52,571 nucleotides of DNA from an uncultured Bacteroidota bacterium (GTDB lineage Bacteria > Bacteroidota > Bacteroidia > Flavobacteriales > Flavobacteriaceae), in NCBI GenBank assembly GCA_903824755.1, contig CAIJXW010000023.1:1-52571 (forward strand), given 5' to 3'. The position numbers were made by a program, and so were the translations under genes. Below are positions 8,025 through 17,211 of this stretch, in pieces (positions within the stretch are counted from its first letter, which is position 1; each line of letters starts with the position of its first letter). A model generated the notes under the pieces. The model made no database searches, was not told where the DNA came from, and worked only from the letters and a program-made list of their open reading frames with translations.

Positions 8025-10703
8025 ATGACAAAAAAAGTACTTTTCTCCATTTTGGCGATTTTATTATTCACCACTATTTATTCTCAAAAAAGTTATTGGA
8101 ATTCCGCTTCAAAAGAAAACCTAGCTACTTTAGAAAAAGTTGATAGAGCTTCAGTTCCATCACGTTTTTTAACTTTTTCACTCGACAATCAAGCGTTTAG
8201 AGCTCAATTATCACAAGCTCCATTATCAGGCGATTCAAATGTTATTGTGCAATTTCCAGATGCCGAAGGGAAAATGGGAAGATTTAAAATGTATCAATCT
8301 GAGGTAATGCACCCTGATTTGGCTGCTAAATATCCAGATATTAAAACATATATTGGACAAGGAATTGACGATGCGTCAGCATCAATCCACGTAAGTACTA
8401 CAATTTTTGGGGTACATGCTATGACTTTGTCAGGAAAAGCAATTACTGCCTATATTGATCCTTATACAAAAGATTTAAATAATTATATAGTATATAGCAA
8501 AGACCAACTTGTTAGTAATAGATCATTTTCTTGTAATGTGCTAAAAACTGAAGGTGCTTTAGAGCCAGGGCTTTCAATAAATGGGGCAAACCTTCAAAAA
8601 GCAACAGACGGAAAATTTAGAACCTATCGTTTAGCAATGGCGTGTACTACTGAATATGCTATCTATCACCTCAACGCTGCTGGTATTGTTCCTGCCGCAC
8701 CTCTTATTCAAAAGAAACTTGCAGTTTTGGCCGCGATGAACGTTTCGATGGCGAGAATTAATGGTGTATATATGAGAGATATGTCATTGAAAATGCAATT
8801 AGTTGGAAATAATGATTTGATTATTTTTGTTACCTCTGATAATTTTAGCAACAATAGTGCTGGTGCTTTAATAAACGAAAGCCAGACAGTTATTGATGCT
8901 GTAATTGGAAGTGCAAATTATGATATTGGTCATACAGTTAGTACAGGCGGCGGCGGATTAGCTCAGCTAGGAAGTGTTTGTATTACGGGTGCAAAAGCAA
9001 GCGGAATTACGGGTTCTCCAGCGCCAGTTGGAGATGCTTATGACATTGACTTTGTTGCTCATGAGATAGGACATCAATTTGGAGCAAACCACACTTTTTC
9101 AGGTGACGCATCAAATTGCGGAGGAAATAGAAATAACTCAACAGCTGTAGAGCCAGGAAGTGGAACGACAATTATGGCTTATGCCGGACTTTGTTCTCCA
9201 CAAGATGTAGCAGCCCATAGTGATGATCATTTTCATGCGGTTAGTTTGGCAGAAATGTTTAATCATATTACAGGGTCTGGAAATTGTGTACCAGGTGTAG
9301 CTAATGGAAATTTCACACCTGTTATTCCAGCATTATCAAACTATACTATTCCAAATGGTACCGCTTTCAAATTGACTGCACCAACGGTTACCGATGCTAA
9401 TAATGATGTTTTAACTTATTGCTGGGAACAAAACAATGGAACTTTTGTTTCAAGTCCAGTTCCATCTGCGACTTCAACAACAGGTTCAAACTTTAGATCC
9501 TATTCTCCTACAACTTCTTTAACTCGTTATTTTCCTAAGTTTTCAGATGTTTTAGCTTCAAATTTAGCATCTCCATACGAAATGATACCAACAGTGGCTA
9601 GAACAATGGCGTTCACGCTTACCGTTAGAGATAATAGAACTCCAAATGGAGGACAAACAGAAAAAAAGGAAATGACCCTTACCTTTGCTAGTGGAGCCCC
9701 ATTTGCAATAACTTCTCAAAATGTAGATGGAATTGCATGGTTGCCAAACACACAGCAAACAATAACTTGGACAACGGGAGGAGTTTCATTACCTGTAACT
9801 ACTGCAGTAAAAATATCTTTATCTACTGATGGAGGACAAACTTTCCCAACAGTTTTGGCTGCTTCAACGGCAAATGATGGTTCAGAAACAATTTCTGTTC
9901 CTGCTATTTTAGGACAATATTGTAGAATAATGATTGAGCCATTAAATAACATTTATTATGCTATAAACTCTAAACCATTTTCAGTTGGATATAGTTGTAA
10001 TACAGCAACATCAACTCCAAATTTACCTGTAGCAGACGGAACGGGAGCAAATGCTGGTGGTGCAATTGCCAGTACAACATTAAATGTTACTAATGCTCAA
10101 ACAATAAGCAATATGAAAGTTAGTTTTGCCTCAAATCACACATGGGTTGGCGATATGGTAGTAAAATTACAACACGGAACAGGAACACAAGTTACTTTAT
10201 GGAATAGAACCTGTAATAATCCTCAAAATTCGGGGATAAATGTTGTTTTTCAAGATGGTTCACCTGCAATTGTTTGTGCTACACCAGTAACTGGAACTTA
10301 TAGCCCTGTAAATCCTTTGTCTGTCTTTAATGGGGAGTCAACAAGTGGGGCTTGGACATTGACTGTTCAAGATTTTTATAATGGTGACACAGGAAGTATT
10401 ACAACATTTGGATTGGATTTTGGTTGTGTTTCACTTGCTAATGAATCATTTGAATTAGACAACTTGTCTGTTTATCCAAATCCAAACAGAGGAAACTTTA
10501 CAGTTAAATTTAATTCGACTACCCAAAATAAAGTAGGAATTACGATTCACGATATGCAAGGAAGAAGGATATTTGACAATAACTTTGACAACACTGGATT
10601 ATTTTCTCAAAACATACAATTAGATAATGCTCAAACAGGCGTTTATTTAGTAACTGTTAGAGATGGAGATAGAAAAGAAGTGAAAAGAATTGTTATTGAA
10701 TAG
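8025..10703 (+). CDS. Secreted reprolysin-like zinc metallopeptidase with P-domain-like module and T9SS C-terminal sorting domain
   Basis: Signal peptide; HEIGHQFGANHTF zinc motif; MKVSFASNHTWVGDMVVKLQHGTGTQVTLW (P-domain-like); LSVYPNPNRGNFTVKF...VYLVTVRDGDRKEVKRIVIE (T9SS type A). Confidence 0.9.
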   Translation: MTKKVLFSILAILLFTTIYSQKSYWNSASKENLATLEKVDRASVPSRFLTFSLDNQAFRAQLSQAPLSGDSNVIVQFPDAEGKMGRFKMYQSEVMHPDLAAKYPDIKTYIGQGIDDASASIHVSTTIFGVHAMTLSGKAITAYIDPYTKDLNNYIVYSKDQLVSNRSFSCNVLKTEGALEPGLSINGANLQKATDGKFRTYRLAMACTTEYAIYHLNAAGIVPAAPLIQKKLAVLAAMNVSMARINGVYMRDMSLKMQLVGNNDLIIFVTSDNFSNNSAGALINESQTVIDAVIGSANYDIGHTVSTGGGGLAQLGSVCITGAKASGITGSPAPVGDAYDIDFVAHEIGHQFGANHTFSGDASNCGGNRNNSTAVEPGSGTTIMAYAGLCSPQDVAAHSDDHFHAVSLAEMFNHITGSGNCVPGVANGNFTPVIPALSNYTIPNGTAFKLTAPTVTDANNDVLTYCWEQNNGTFVSSPVPSATSTTGSNFRSYSPTTSLTRYFPKFSDVLASNLASPYEMIPTVARTMAFTLTVRDNRTPNGGQTEKKEMTLTFASGAPFAITSQNVDGIAWLPNTQQTITWTTGGVSLPVTTAVKISLSTDGGQTFPTVLAASTANDGSETISVPAILGQYCRIMIEPLNNIYYAINSKPFSVGYSCNTATSTPNLPVADGTGANAGGAIASTTLNVTNAQTISNMKVSFASNHTWVGDMVVKLQHGTGTQVTLWNRTCNNPQNSGINVVFQDGSPAIVCATPVTGTYSPVNPLSVFNGESTSGAWTLTVQDFYNGDTGSITTFGLDFGCVSLANESFELDNLSVYPNPNRGNFTVKFNSTTQNKVGITIHDMQGRRIFDNNFDNTGLFSQNIQLDNAQTGVYLVTVRDGDRKEVKRIVIE

Positions 10704-10722
10704 TCTTTTATACAAATTCTAT

Positions 10723-10755
10723 AAAAGCCGTCACAATTATGTGACGGCTTTTTTT
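10723..10755 (+). terminator. Strong terminator between convergent genes (likely bidirectional)
   Basis: AAAAGCCGTCAC-aattat-GTGACGGCTTTTTTT. Confidence 0.85.
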
Positions 10756-11275
10756 ATTTAATAACCCCGCTAATTGTTGTAATGATTTGGGGAACTTCAT
10801 GAATTTTAAAAACCAAATTCATTATATATTTTTCGTTTGTTTTTTTAATAATTAAATTTCCTTCATTTACTTTATAATAGCCAGTAGCGCCTCTGCAAAA
10901 ACAAAATCGGCCAAACAGCATTTTTGTATTTTGAATAGTAATATCGGATAGATTAAGAGTTGATTCAGACGAGTTGATTTCAAAAATAATTTCCTCCCGA
11001 TAACTAGAGTCCTGAATTTTCTTGTCATTATTGAGGGAATAAACATAGCGAATTGTATTTTTTGTTTCGTCCTCTTCAAGTGAATAATATATTTTTCCGA
11101 AATCATCATTTTTAATAGTAATACGTTTCTTTTTTAGTATTTCAAACGTGCAAACGCCATCTTCGGGACAAGAGGTTTGATATATTTCAGAATTAGATTT
11201 GTCATCAGAAATTGTGCTTTTTTTGCTGGAGCACGAAAAAAGCAGAAAAATAAATAGTACGATTATTGGTTTCAT
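10754..11275 (-). CDS. Hypothetical lipoprotein
   Basis: MKPIIVLFIFLLFSCSSKKS lipobox; start set at the internal Met before the signal peptide. Confidence 0.7.
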   Translation of the reverse strand: MKPIIVLFIFLLFSCSSKKSTISDDKSNSEIYQTSCPEDGVCTFEILKKKRITIKNDDFGKIYYSLEEDETKNTIRYVYSLNNDKKIQDSSYREEIIFEINSSESTLNLSDITIQNTKMLFGRFCFCRGATGYYKVNEGNLIIKKTNEKYIMNLVFKIHEVPQIITTISGVIK

Positions 11276-11309
11276 AGTTATAAAATTAAAAGAGTTTAGT
11301 TTGTTTTGA

Positions 11310-11936
11310 CTATTTCCCATTAAATGCTGTCATGGTGTTTTCTAATCCAGAACTTCCAAAAGATTTGATGATTTCACTTGCAATATCAAGTCGTTCAGGA
11401 AGCTTTGTTTTTTCGGTTTCGTCCCAGTTTCCGAGAACATAATTAATTTGTTGTCCTTTTTTAAATTCATCACTAATTCCAAATCTAAATCGGGGATAAT
11501 TTGTTGTGTTGAGAACGAGACTAATATTTTTTAGTCCGTTATGACCGCCATCACTTCCTTTTGTTCGAATGCGAATAGTTCCGAAAGATAGGTTTAGATC
11601 ATCGGCTATTATCAGAATATTTTCTAGTGGGATTTTTTCTTTGTCCATCCAATATTTGACTGCTTTTCCGCTGAGGTTCATGTAGGTATTTGGTTTCAGC
11701 AAAAAAAATGTTTTCCCTTTAAATTTATATTCTGCCATTGCTCCTAACTTTACGGTCTCGAAGGAAAGACTTTCTTTTTTGGCAAAATTATCTAGGATTT
11801 TGAAGCCAATATTATGACGGGTGTTGACGTATTCGGCACCAATGTTTCCTAGGCCAACGATTAGAAATTTATTCATATAATCTATGGTTTCTTCTGTTTG
11901 TTTTTTGAGAAAAATATTTTTCAACCAATTTATCAT
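11310..11936 (-). CDS. pth: Peptidyl-tRNA hydrolase
   Basis: FLIVGLGNIGAEYVNTRHNIGF, KPNTYMNLSGKAV, DDLNLSFGTIRIRTKGSDGGHNGLKNI. Confidence 0.96.
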   Translation of the reverse strand: MINWLKNIFLKKQTEETIDYMNKFLIVGLGNIGAEYVNTRHNIGFKILDNFAKKESLSFETVKLGAMAEYKFKGKTFFLLKPNTYMNLSGKAVKYWMDKEKIPLENILIIADDLNLSFGTIRIRTKGSDGGHNGLKNISLVLNTTNYPRFRFGISDEFKKGQQINYVLGNWDETEKTKLPERLDIASEIIKSFGSSGLENTMTAFNGK

Positions 11937-12010
11937 ATTGCAAAAATAGGTTTAATTAGAATAGTAGCACACATTGGGGAATAGATTTTATGAAAACGGA
12001 TTTTGATTTT

Positions 12011-12090
12011 TAGCCCCGATGGGAGCGGTATCCTACAAATTGTGAGGCACGAAACAATTTTGTAGATTTAGCGGACAGCGGGTAGTATCG
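12011..12090 (+). repeat. Intergenic structured repeat, copy B
   Basis: TAGCCCCGATGGGAGCGGTATCCTACAAATTGTGAGGCACGAAACAATTTTGTAGATTTAGCGGACAGCGGGTAGTATCG; stem CTACAAATTGT/ACAATTTTGTAG. Confidence 0.8.
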
Positions 12091-12122
12091 ATATTGAAAT
12101 GGAAAATAGGACTGCTCCAAAT

Positions 12123-12153
12123 AAAAAAAGCACCAGAATATCTGATGCTTTTT
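12123..12153 (-). terminator. Terminator after rplY
   Basis: AAAAAAAGCACCAGA-ata-TCTGATGCTTTTT. Confidence 0.7.
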
Positions 12154-12174
12154 GAAAATTGAAAAGGGTTGAAA

Positions 12175-12783
12175 TTATTTTTTCTTTCCTTTTGCTGGTG
12201 CTTTCGCTGCTTTCGCTGCTTCTTGAGCGGCTTTCATGGCGGCACGAGAAATACGTACTTGAGCTACCACAGTATTGTCTGGGTGCAATAATTTGTATTT
12301 GTCTGAAACAAGTTTCGTCACATACAATTTGTTACCCATTTCTAGACCTGAGATATCAGTTTCGATAAAATCAGGTAGGTTTTTTGGTAATGCTTTAACT
12401 CTTAATTTACGAGTGTTTAGACGCAAAACACCTCCTAAAAGTACACCTGGAGATACGCCTGTGATTTTCACAGGAACTTCCATAGTGATTTCTTTGTCAT
12501 CAAATAATTGAAAGAAATCTAGGTGTAAAATTTTGTCAGACACTGGGTGAACTTGAATGTCTTGTAATACGGCATCAAATTTTTTAGTTCCCAAATCTAT
12601 CACAACTGTGTGTGCGTTAGGAGTGTAAACCAAGTTTTTGAATGCTTTTTCTTCTGCCGAGAAATGCACTGCTTGATTTCCTCCGTATAATACGCAAGGA
12701 ACCAATCCAGCATTACGTAAGGCTTTTGTCGCAACTTTGCCTACGCTTTCTCTTTCTGATCCATTAATTGTAATCGATTTCAT
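12175..12783 (-). CDS. rplY: 50S ribosomal protein L25/general stress protein Ctc
   Basis: [42 protein letters not shown]; Lys/Ala-rich tail. Confidence 0.95.
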   Translation of the reverse strand: MKSITINGSERESVGKVATKALRNAGLVPCVLYGGNQAVHFSAEEKAFKNLVYTPNAHTVVIDLGTKKFDAVLQDIQVHPVSDKILHLDFFQLFDDKEITMEVPVKITGVSPGVLLGGVLRLNTRKLRVKALPKNLPDFIETDISGLEMGNKLYVTKLVSDKYKLLHPDNTVVAQVRISRAAMKAAQEAAKAAKAPAKGKKK

Positions 12784-12897
12784 TGTAAAAAATATATAGT
12801 TAATAAATAATTAATTGTTCATTCGCTTTTAGCTCTGGGCTTTTAGCTTTTGTAATACGTTTGACTTTAAGACTTTAGACTTTAAGACTGTTTTATA

Positions 12898-13839
12898 TTA
12901 CATTAAAAATTTTCCGCTAATGGAATTGTTGTGGTGCACCATGTGCATTACTTCTGCAAAAAGCGGTGCACAACTCACTACTTTTATTTTGTTTGACGCT
13001 TTTTTTAATGGGATTGAATCGGTGACGATTAATTCAAGTAGTTTTGAATTTTCAATTTTTTCGTAAGCTTCACCTGATAATATCGGGTGTGTGCAAATTG
13101 CTCTTACGCTTAATGCTCCTTTTTCTATCATTAAATCGGCGGCTTTCGCCAAAGTGCCTCCAGTGTCAATCATGTCATCAACTAGAATAACGTTTTTGCC
13201 TTTCACTTCTCCGATTAGTTCCATAGTGTCGATTATGTTTGCGATTTTTCGTTGCTTATAACAAATCACTACGTCCGACTCTAGGAATTTTGAATAGGCA
13301 TAGGCTCTTTTTGAGCCTCCCATATCTGGAGATGCAATTGTCAAATTTGCTAAGTTCAAACTTTTCACATAGGGTAAAAAGATGGTTGAAGCGAACAAAT
13401 GATCTACTGGTTTTTCAAAGAACCCCTGAATTTGATCAGCGTGCAAGTCCATCGTCATTATTCGAGTGGCTCCTGCGGTTTCTAATAATTTTGCCGTTAA
13501 TTTTGCTCCTATCGGAACTCTCGGCTTGTCTTTTCTGTCTTGTCTCGCCCAACCGAAGTAAGGAATAACAGCGGTTATATGTCTGGCTGACGCTCTTTTT
13601 GCGGCGTCAATCATTAATAATAATTCCATTAAATTGTCGGCACTTGGAAAAGTAGAGCAAACAATAAACACTCTTAATCCTCTGATGGATTCTTCAAATG
13701 ATGGTTGAAATTCGCCATCACTATATTTTGAGAATGTTACTCTTCCTAGTGGAACGCCATAGTTTTTAGCTATTTGTTCTGCTAAATAGACACTTTGCGA
13801 ACACGCAAATATTTTTGCTTCCGGTTCTGTTTGTGACAT
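12898..13839 (-). CDS. prs: Ribose-phosphate pyrophosphokinase
   Basis: GRVTFSKYSDGEFQPSFEESIRG, RQDRKDKPRVPIGAKL, VDDMIDTGGTL. Confidence 0.97.
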   Translation of the reverse strand: MSQTEPEAKIFACSQSVYLAEQIAKNYGVPLGRVTFSKYSDGEFQPSFEESIRGLRVFIVCSTFPSADNLMELLLMIDAAKRASARHITAVIPYFGWARQDRKDKPRVPIGAKLTAKLLETAGATRIMTMDLHADQIQGFFEKPVDHLFASTIFLPYVKSLNLANLTIASPDMGGSKRAYAYSKFLESDVVICYKQRKIANIIDTMELIGEVKGKNVILVDDMIDTGGTLAKAADLMIEKGALSVRAICTHPILSGEAYEKIENSKLLELIVTDSIPLKKASNKIKVVSCAPLFAEVMHMVHHNNSISGKFLM

Positions 13840-13964
13840 TTTTAATCAGTTGTTTTGTAGTTAGTTAGTTGTGTATCGTTTTACCGAGCTGCAAATTTAG
13901 GAATTAATTCGAAGTAGGAAAGGAAATTTACGAGTATTTTTTTAGAAAATGCCGTTTTATTTTT

Positions 13965-13972
13965 TACATTTG
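13965..13972 (+). promoter_or_regulatory. Candidate -7 element for tRNA-Leu
   Basis: TACATTTG matches TAnnTTTG; the -33 element is only a weak T-rich match. Confidence 0.4.
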
Positions 13973-14063
13973 CACCGTGTTAAAGGAATCGATGGTTGAT
14001 TATTCACAATCTCCTCTTTTATTGCGTTTGAATGATTGATTTTAATTATTCATAGTCTGCTTT

Positions 14064-14143
14064 GCCCGAATGGCGGAATTGGTAGACGCGCTGGTCTCAA
14101 ACACCTGTGGGAAACCGTGCCGGTTCGACTCCGGCTTCGGGTA
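14064..14143 (+). tRNA. tRNA-Leu (anticodon CAA), no encoded CCA
   Basis: GCCCGAA...GGCGGAATTGGTAGACGCGCTGGTCTCAAACACC...CGGTTCGACTCCGG CTTCGGGTA; acceptor pairs GCCCGAA/TTCGGGT; long variable arm. Confidence 0.93.
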
Positions 14144-14316
14144 CATTAAAGCTCTTCTGCAAAGAAGGGCTTTTTGCTTTTTTGAGGAGCCGGGTCAAAC
14201 ATTTTTTTGTTTGAATTGGCTTCGGGTACATTAAAGCTCTTCTGCAAAGAAGGGCTTTTTGCTTTTTTGAGGAGCCGGGTCAAACATTTTTTTGTTTGAA
14301 TTGGCTTCGGGTACAT
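14133..14316 (+). repeat. 85-bp tandem direct repeat: two full units plus a partial third; each begins with the tRNA-Leu 3' end
   Basis: GGCTTCGGGTACATTAAAGCTCTTCTGC... starts at 14133, 14218 and (partial, GGCTTCGGGTACAT) 14303; period 85, units identical by eye. Confidence 0.95.
14148..14183 (+). terminator. Terminator after tRNA-Leu (first copy; repeated 85 bp downstream)
   Basis: AAAGCTCTTCT-gcaa-AGAAGGGCTTTTTGCTTTTTT. Confidence 0.8.
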
Positions 14317-14368
14317 AAAAAGCTATTTTTTTAAGGTTTTTATGTATATTTACTTTTTTACTTTTAAA

Positions 14369-15436
14369 ATGAAAAATTTAGTTAAACTTGTTGGTTTGGC
14401 TTTTCTTATCCAAATTCAATTTTCATGTGATCCCCCGAATGATGCTATTTCGGTTGATACATTTATTCGTGCCGCAGATCTTTCATCTTTGCCGCAGATT
14501 GAATCCGAAGCTACAATTTTTTATAATAACAATCACCCAGAGGACATTATCACGACCTTAAAAAACGCTGGTTGCAATACCATTAGAATACGATTATGGA
14601 AAAATCCTTCAGATTCTCATTCTAGTCTGGCAGAAGTAAAATCCCTTTCTTTGCGAATAAAAAATGCTGGGTTAAAAGTTTGGCTTACGGTTCATTATTC
14701 GGACACTTGGGCAGATCCTGGTTCTCAAACTACTCCTTTCGTATGGCAAAACATGTCTTTTTTAAATCTTAAGGGTGCAGTTTCAAACTATACAGCTTTG
14801 ATAATTTCAGAAATTCACCCAGATATTTTTCAGATTGGGAATGAAATTAATGATGGTTTTTTGTGGCCCGAAGGAAATCTCTCAACCAATCAGAGTCAGT
14901 TTCTTGAATTACTTCAAACTGCTAGTGCCACGATTCGAGCACAAGCTCCAAAAACAAAAATCATGATTCATTATGCTGGAATTACTGGAGCGAATTCTTT
15001 TTTCAATAAAATTTCTAATTTAGATTATGATTATATAGGCCTCTCTTTTTATCCTATTTGGCATGGAAAAAGCATATCTATTCTCCAAAATTCTATTAAT
15101 AATTTAGGAGAAACCTTTGATAAACGTGTCCTAATTGCTGAAACATCATATCCTTTCACTCTCGGCTGGAATGATTGGACAAACAATATTGTAGGACTAG
15201 AAAACCAGTTGATGCCAGAATATCCTCCAACTCCAGAAGGACAAAATAACTTTTTGTCGGCAATAAAGTCATCTTTGAAGGCCTCCGCTTATGGTCAAGG
15301 GTTTTCATATTGGGGTACTGAATTGGTTGCGTTTAGAGGAACACAAGCAACAAATGGCTCTCCTTGGGAAAATCAGGCACTTTATGATTTTACTAATAAT
15401 TCCTTGCCTGCTATGCAAGTTTTTAGTGCGGACTAA
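14369..15436 (+). CDS. GH53 arabinogalactan endo-beta-1,4-galactanase-like lipoprotein
   Basis: LVGLAFLIQIQFSCDPP lipobox; IRLWKNPSD, LTVHYSDTWADPGSQTTP, FQIGNEINDGFLWPEG, GLSFYPIWHG, ETSYPFT. Confidence 0.9.
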   Translation: MKNLVKLVGLAFLIQIQFSCDPPNDAISVDTFIRAADLSSLPQIESEATIFYNNNHPEDIITTLKNAGCNTIRIRLWKNPSDSHSSLAEVKSLSLRIKNAGLKVWLTVHYSDTWADPGSQTTPFVWQNMSFLNLKGAVSNYTALIISEIHPDIFQIGNEINDGFLWPEGNLSTNQSQFLELLQTASATIRAQAPKTKIMIHYAGITGANSFFNKISNLDYDYIGLSFYPIWHGKSISILQNSINNLGETFDKRVLIAETSYPFTLGWNDWTNNIVGLENQLMPEYPPTPEGQNNFLSAIKSSLKASAYGQGFSYWGTELVAFRGTQATNGSPWENQALYDFTNNSLPAMQVFSAD

Positions 15437-15437
15437 C

Positions 15438-15878
15438 CTACAACGCTTTTATCACATAGGTCACTATTCCCCAGATGATTAACTGGTTCTCTTCGTTGAT
15501 TTTTATGGGTTTGTAGTTTGGATTTTCGGGCATCAAATACAGACAGTCTTTTTCTAGTTTGATTCGTTTTACCGTAAACTCACCATCTACAAAACAAATG
15601 GCAATTTTATTGTCACGTGGCTCCAAACTTCGATCTACTACCAAAACATCTTTGTCGTTTATCCCCGCTTCAATCATCGAATTGCCTTTTACTTTTATAT
15701 AAAAAGTAGCCAATGGGTTTTCACTCAGTTCTTTATTCAAATCAATGTTGTTTTCCGAAAAATCGGCTGCTGGTGATGGAAAACCTGCCGAAACACCTTC
15801 TTTTATATAAGGGATTCTTAGTTCACTAGCAAAGTTAGGAACAAAAAAAGTGAGTTTTTGATTTTTTTTTAAAGACAT
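15438..15878 (-). CDS. umuD: UmuD-like S24 peptidase (translesion polymerase accessory)
   Basis: GVSAGFPSPAADF (Ala-Gly cleavage site), GNSMIEAGI (Ser), EFTVKRI (Lys); overlaps umuC. Confidence 0.92.
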   Translation of the reverse strand: MSLKKNQKLTFFVPNFASELRIPYIKEGVSAGFPSPAADFSENNIDLNKELSENPLATFYIKVKGNSMIEAGINDKDVLVVDRSLEPRDNKIAICFVDGEFTVKRIKLEKDCLYLMPENPNYKPIKINEENQLIIWGIVTYVIKAL

Positions 15879-17143
15879 TTTATTTCGAGTAGGTCATCAA
15901 AATTTGTTGTATATTTTTTTGACAAATGATTTTGCCGCATGTTCCAAGTCAGATTCAAATTCTGACTCGCTAATTTTACTTTTTTGATTCCAATTTTTTG
16001 ATTCAAATAATCCATCGCCTTCATTAGTGCCAAATGTTTTGGGTTTTCTTCCTCAAATAATTGCAGTTGTTTTTTGTCTTCAGGAATAAAAGAGGTTACA
16101 ATCACACCCGCTTTTTTGAACATTGTATTTTCATTTCCCTTATATATTTTTTGCAACATTTCTACCGCAGTATTCGATATCGTAAGGGTAGAATTAGTTG
16201 CAAATGGCAAAGTCATCGCCATTGTATAATAATATTTGGACGCTTGAACACGATGTCTATCAATGACCAAAAGCACGATGATAGTGTGGCAACATGATTT
16301 TTGTTTTCGTAATTTTTCGGCACAAACTGCCGCAAAAGTCGTCACTCGCTCGCGTAGCAAATCATAGTCGGCAATTTGTTTTGGGAAACTTCGTGTGGTG
16401 GCGATGCTCTTTTTTTGCTCTGGGACACTCTCTAATTCTAGCACTGATTTTCCTTCTAATTCTAATTTTAATCGCATGCCTACAACCCCCATTTCTCTAC
16501 GAATCCAGCCTTCATTTTTTGGTTGCACAAAATCGAAGGCAGTATTAATATTACGAAGTTTTGCCTTTTTTGCATAGCGTCTTCCGATGCCCCAAACGTC
16601 TTCGATTTGAGTCCATTTTAATGCTTTAATTCTTTTTTCTTCGGTATCAATAATGTAAACTCCTTGGGTTCGTTCTTGAAATTTCTTTGCGATTTTATTG
16701 GCTACTTTTGATAATGCCTTCGTAGGTGCAAAACCCACACAAACTGGAATACCTACCCATTTTTGCACTTTGGATTTCATTTGAAGGCCATAGTTATGGT
16801 AATCGGCAATAGCCATTCCGTCAAAATTCAGGAACGCTTCATCGATGCTATAAATTTCTAGATTGGGCGAAAATTGTCCTAAAATACTCATTACCCGATT
16901 GCTCAAGTCGCCATATAAAGCATAGTTGGAGGAAAAGACGGTTACGTTTTTTTCTTTCAGCAATTCCCGAATTTGAAACTCTGGAGCACCCATCGAAATA
17001 CCAAGTTCTTTTGCTTCGGCACTTCTGGCAATAACACAACCATCATTGTTGGACAAAACCACGATGGGTTTACCAATCAATTGGGGCTGAAAAACCCGCT
17101 CGCAAGATGCGTAAAAATTATTACAATCGACTAAAGCATACAT
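15869..17143 (-). CDS. umuC: Y-family DNA polymerase V catalytic subunit
   Basis: MYALVDCNNFYASCERVFQPQL, SNNDGCVIARS, YSIDEAFL. Confidence 0.96.
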   Translation of the reverse strand: MYALVDCNNFYASCERVFQPQLIGKPIVVLSNNDGCVIARSAEAKELGISMGAPEFQIRELLKEKNVTVFSSNYALYGDLSNRVMSILGQFSPNLEIYSIDEAFLNFDGMAIADYHNYGLQMKSKVQKWVGIPVCVGFAPTKALSKVANKIAKKFQERTQGVYIIDTEEKRIKALKWTQIEDVWGIGRRYAKKAKLRNINTAFDFVQPKNEGWIRREMGVVGMRLKLELEGKSVLELESVPEQKKSIATTRSFPKQIADYDLLRERVTTFAAVCAEKLRKQKSCCHTIIVLLVIDRHRVQASKYYYTMAMTLPFATNSTLTISNTAVEMLQKIYKGNENTMFKKAGVIVTSFIPEDKKQLQLFEEENPKHLALMKAMDYLNQKIGIKKVKLASQNLNLTWNMRQNHLSKKYTTNFDDLLEIKCL

Positions 17144-17211
17144 TCTGTAAATTTACAATTTTGGTTTTATTTGCCATTAAATCAATTAGGGATTTTTTGA
17201 AATTGTTGATA

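Noticed and set aside
12159-12368. 69-aa plus-strand ORF
   Set aside because: Antisense to rplY with only a short, unsupported hydrophobic sequence.
13999-14063. Imperfect repeat (ATTATTCAcAaTCTcCT / ATTATTCAtAgTCTgCT) just upstream of tRNA-Leu, possibly a decayed tRNA
   Set aside because: Only about 20 bp of similarity and the upstream copy shows no tRNA fold; probably leader sequence or chance.
14133-14316. CRISPR array
   Set aside because: The repeat is a perfect head-to-tail 85-bp tandem duplication without unique spacers, and no cas genes are present.
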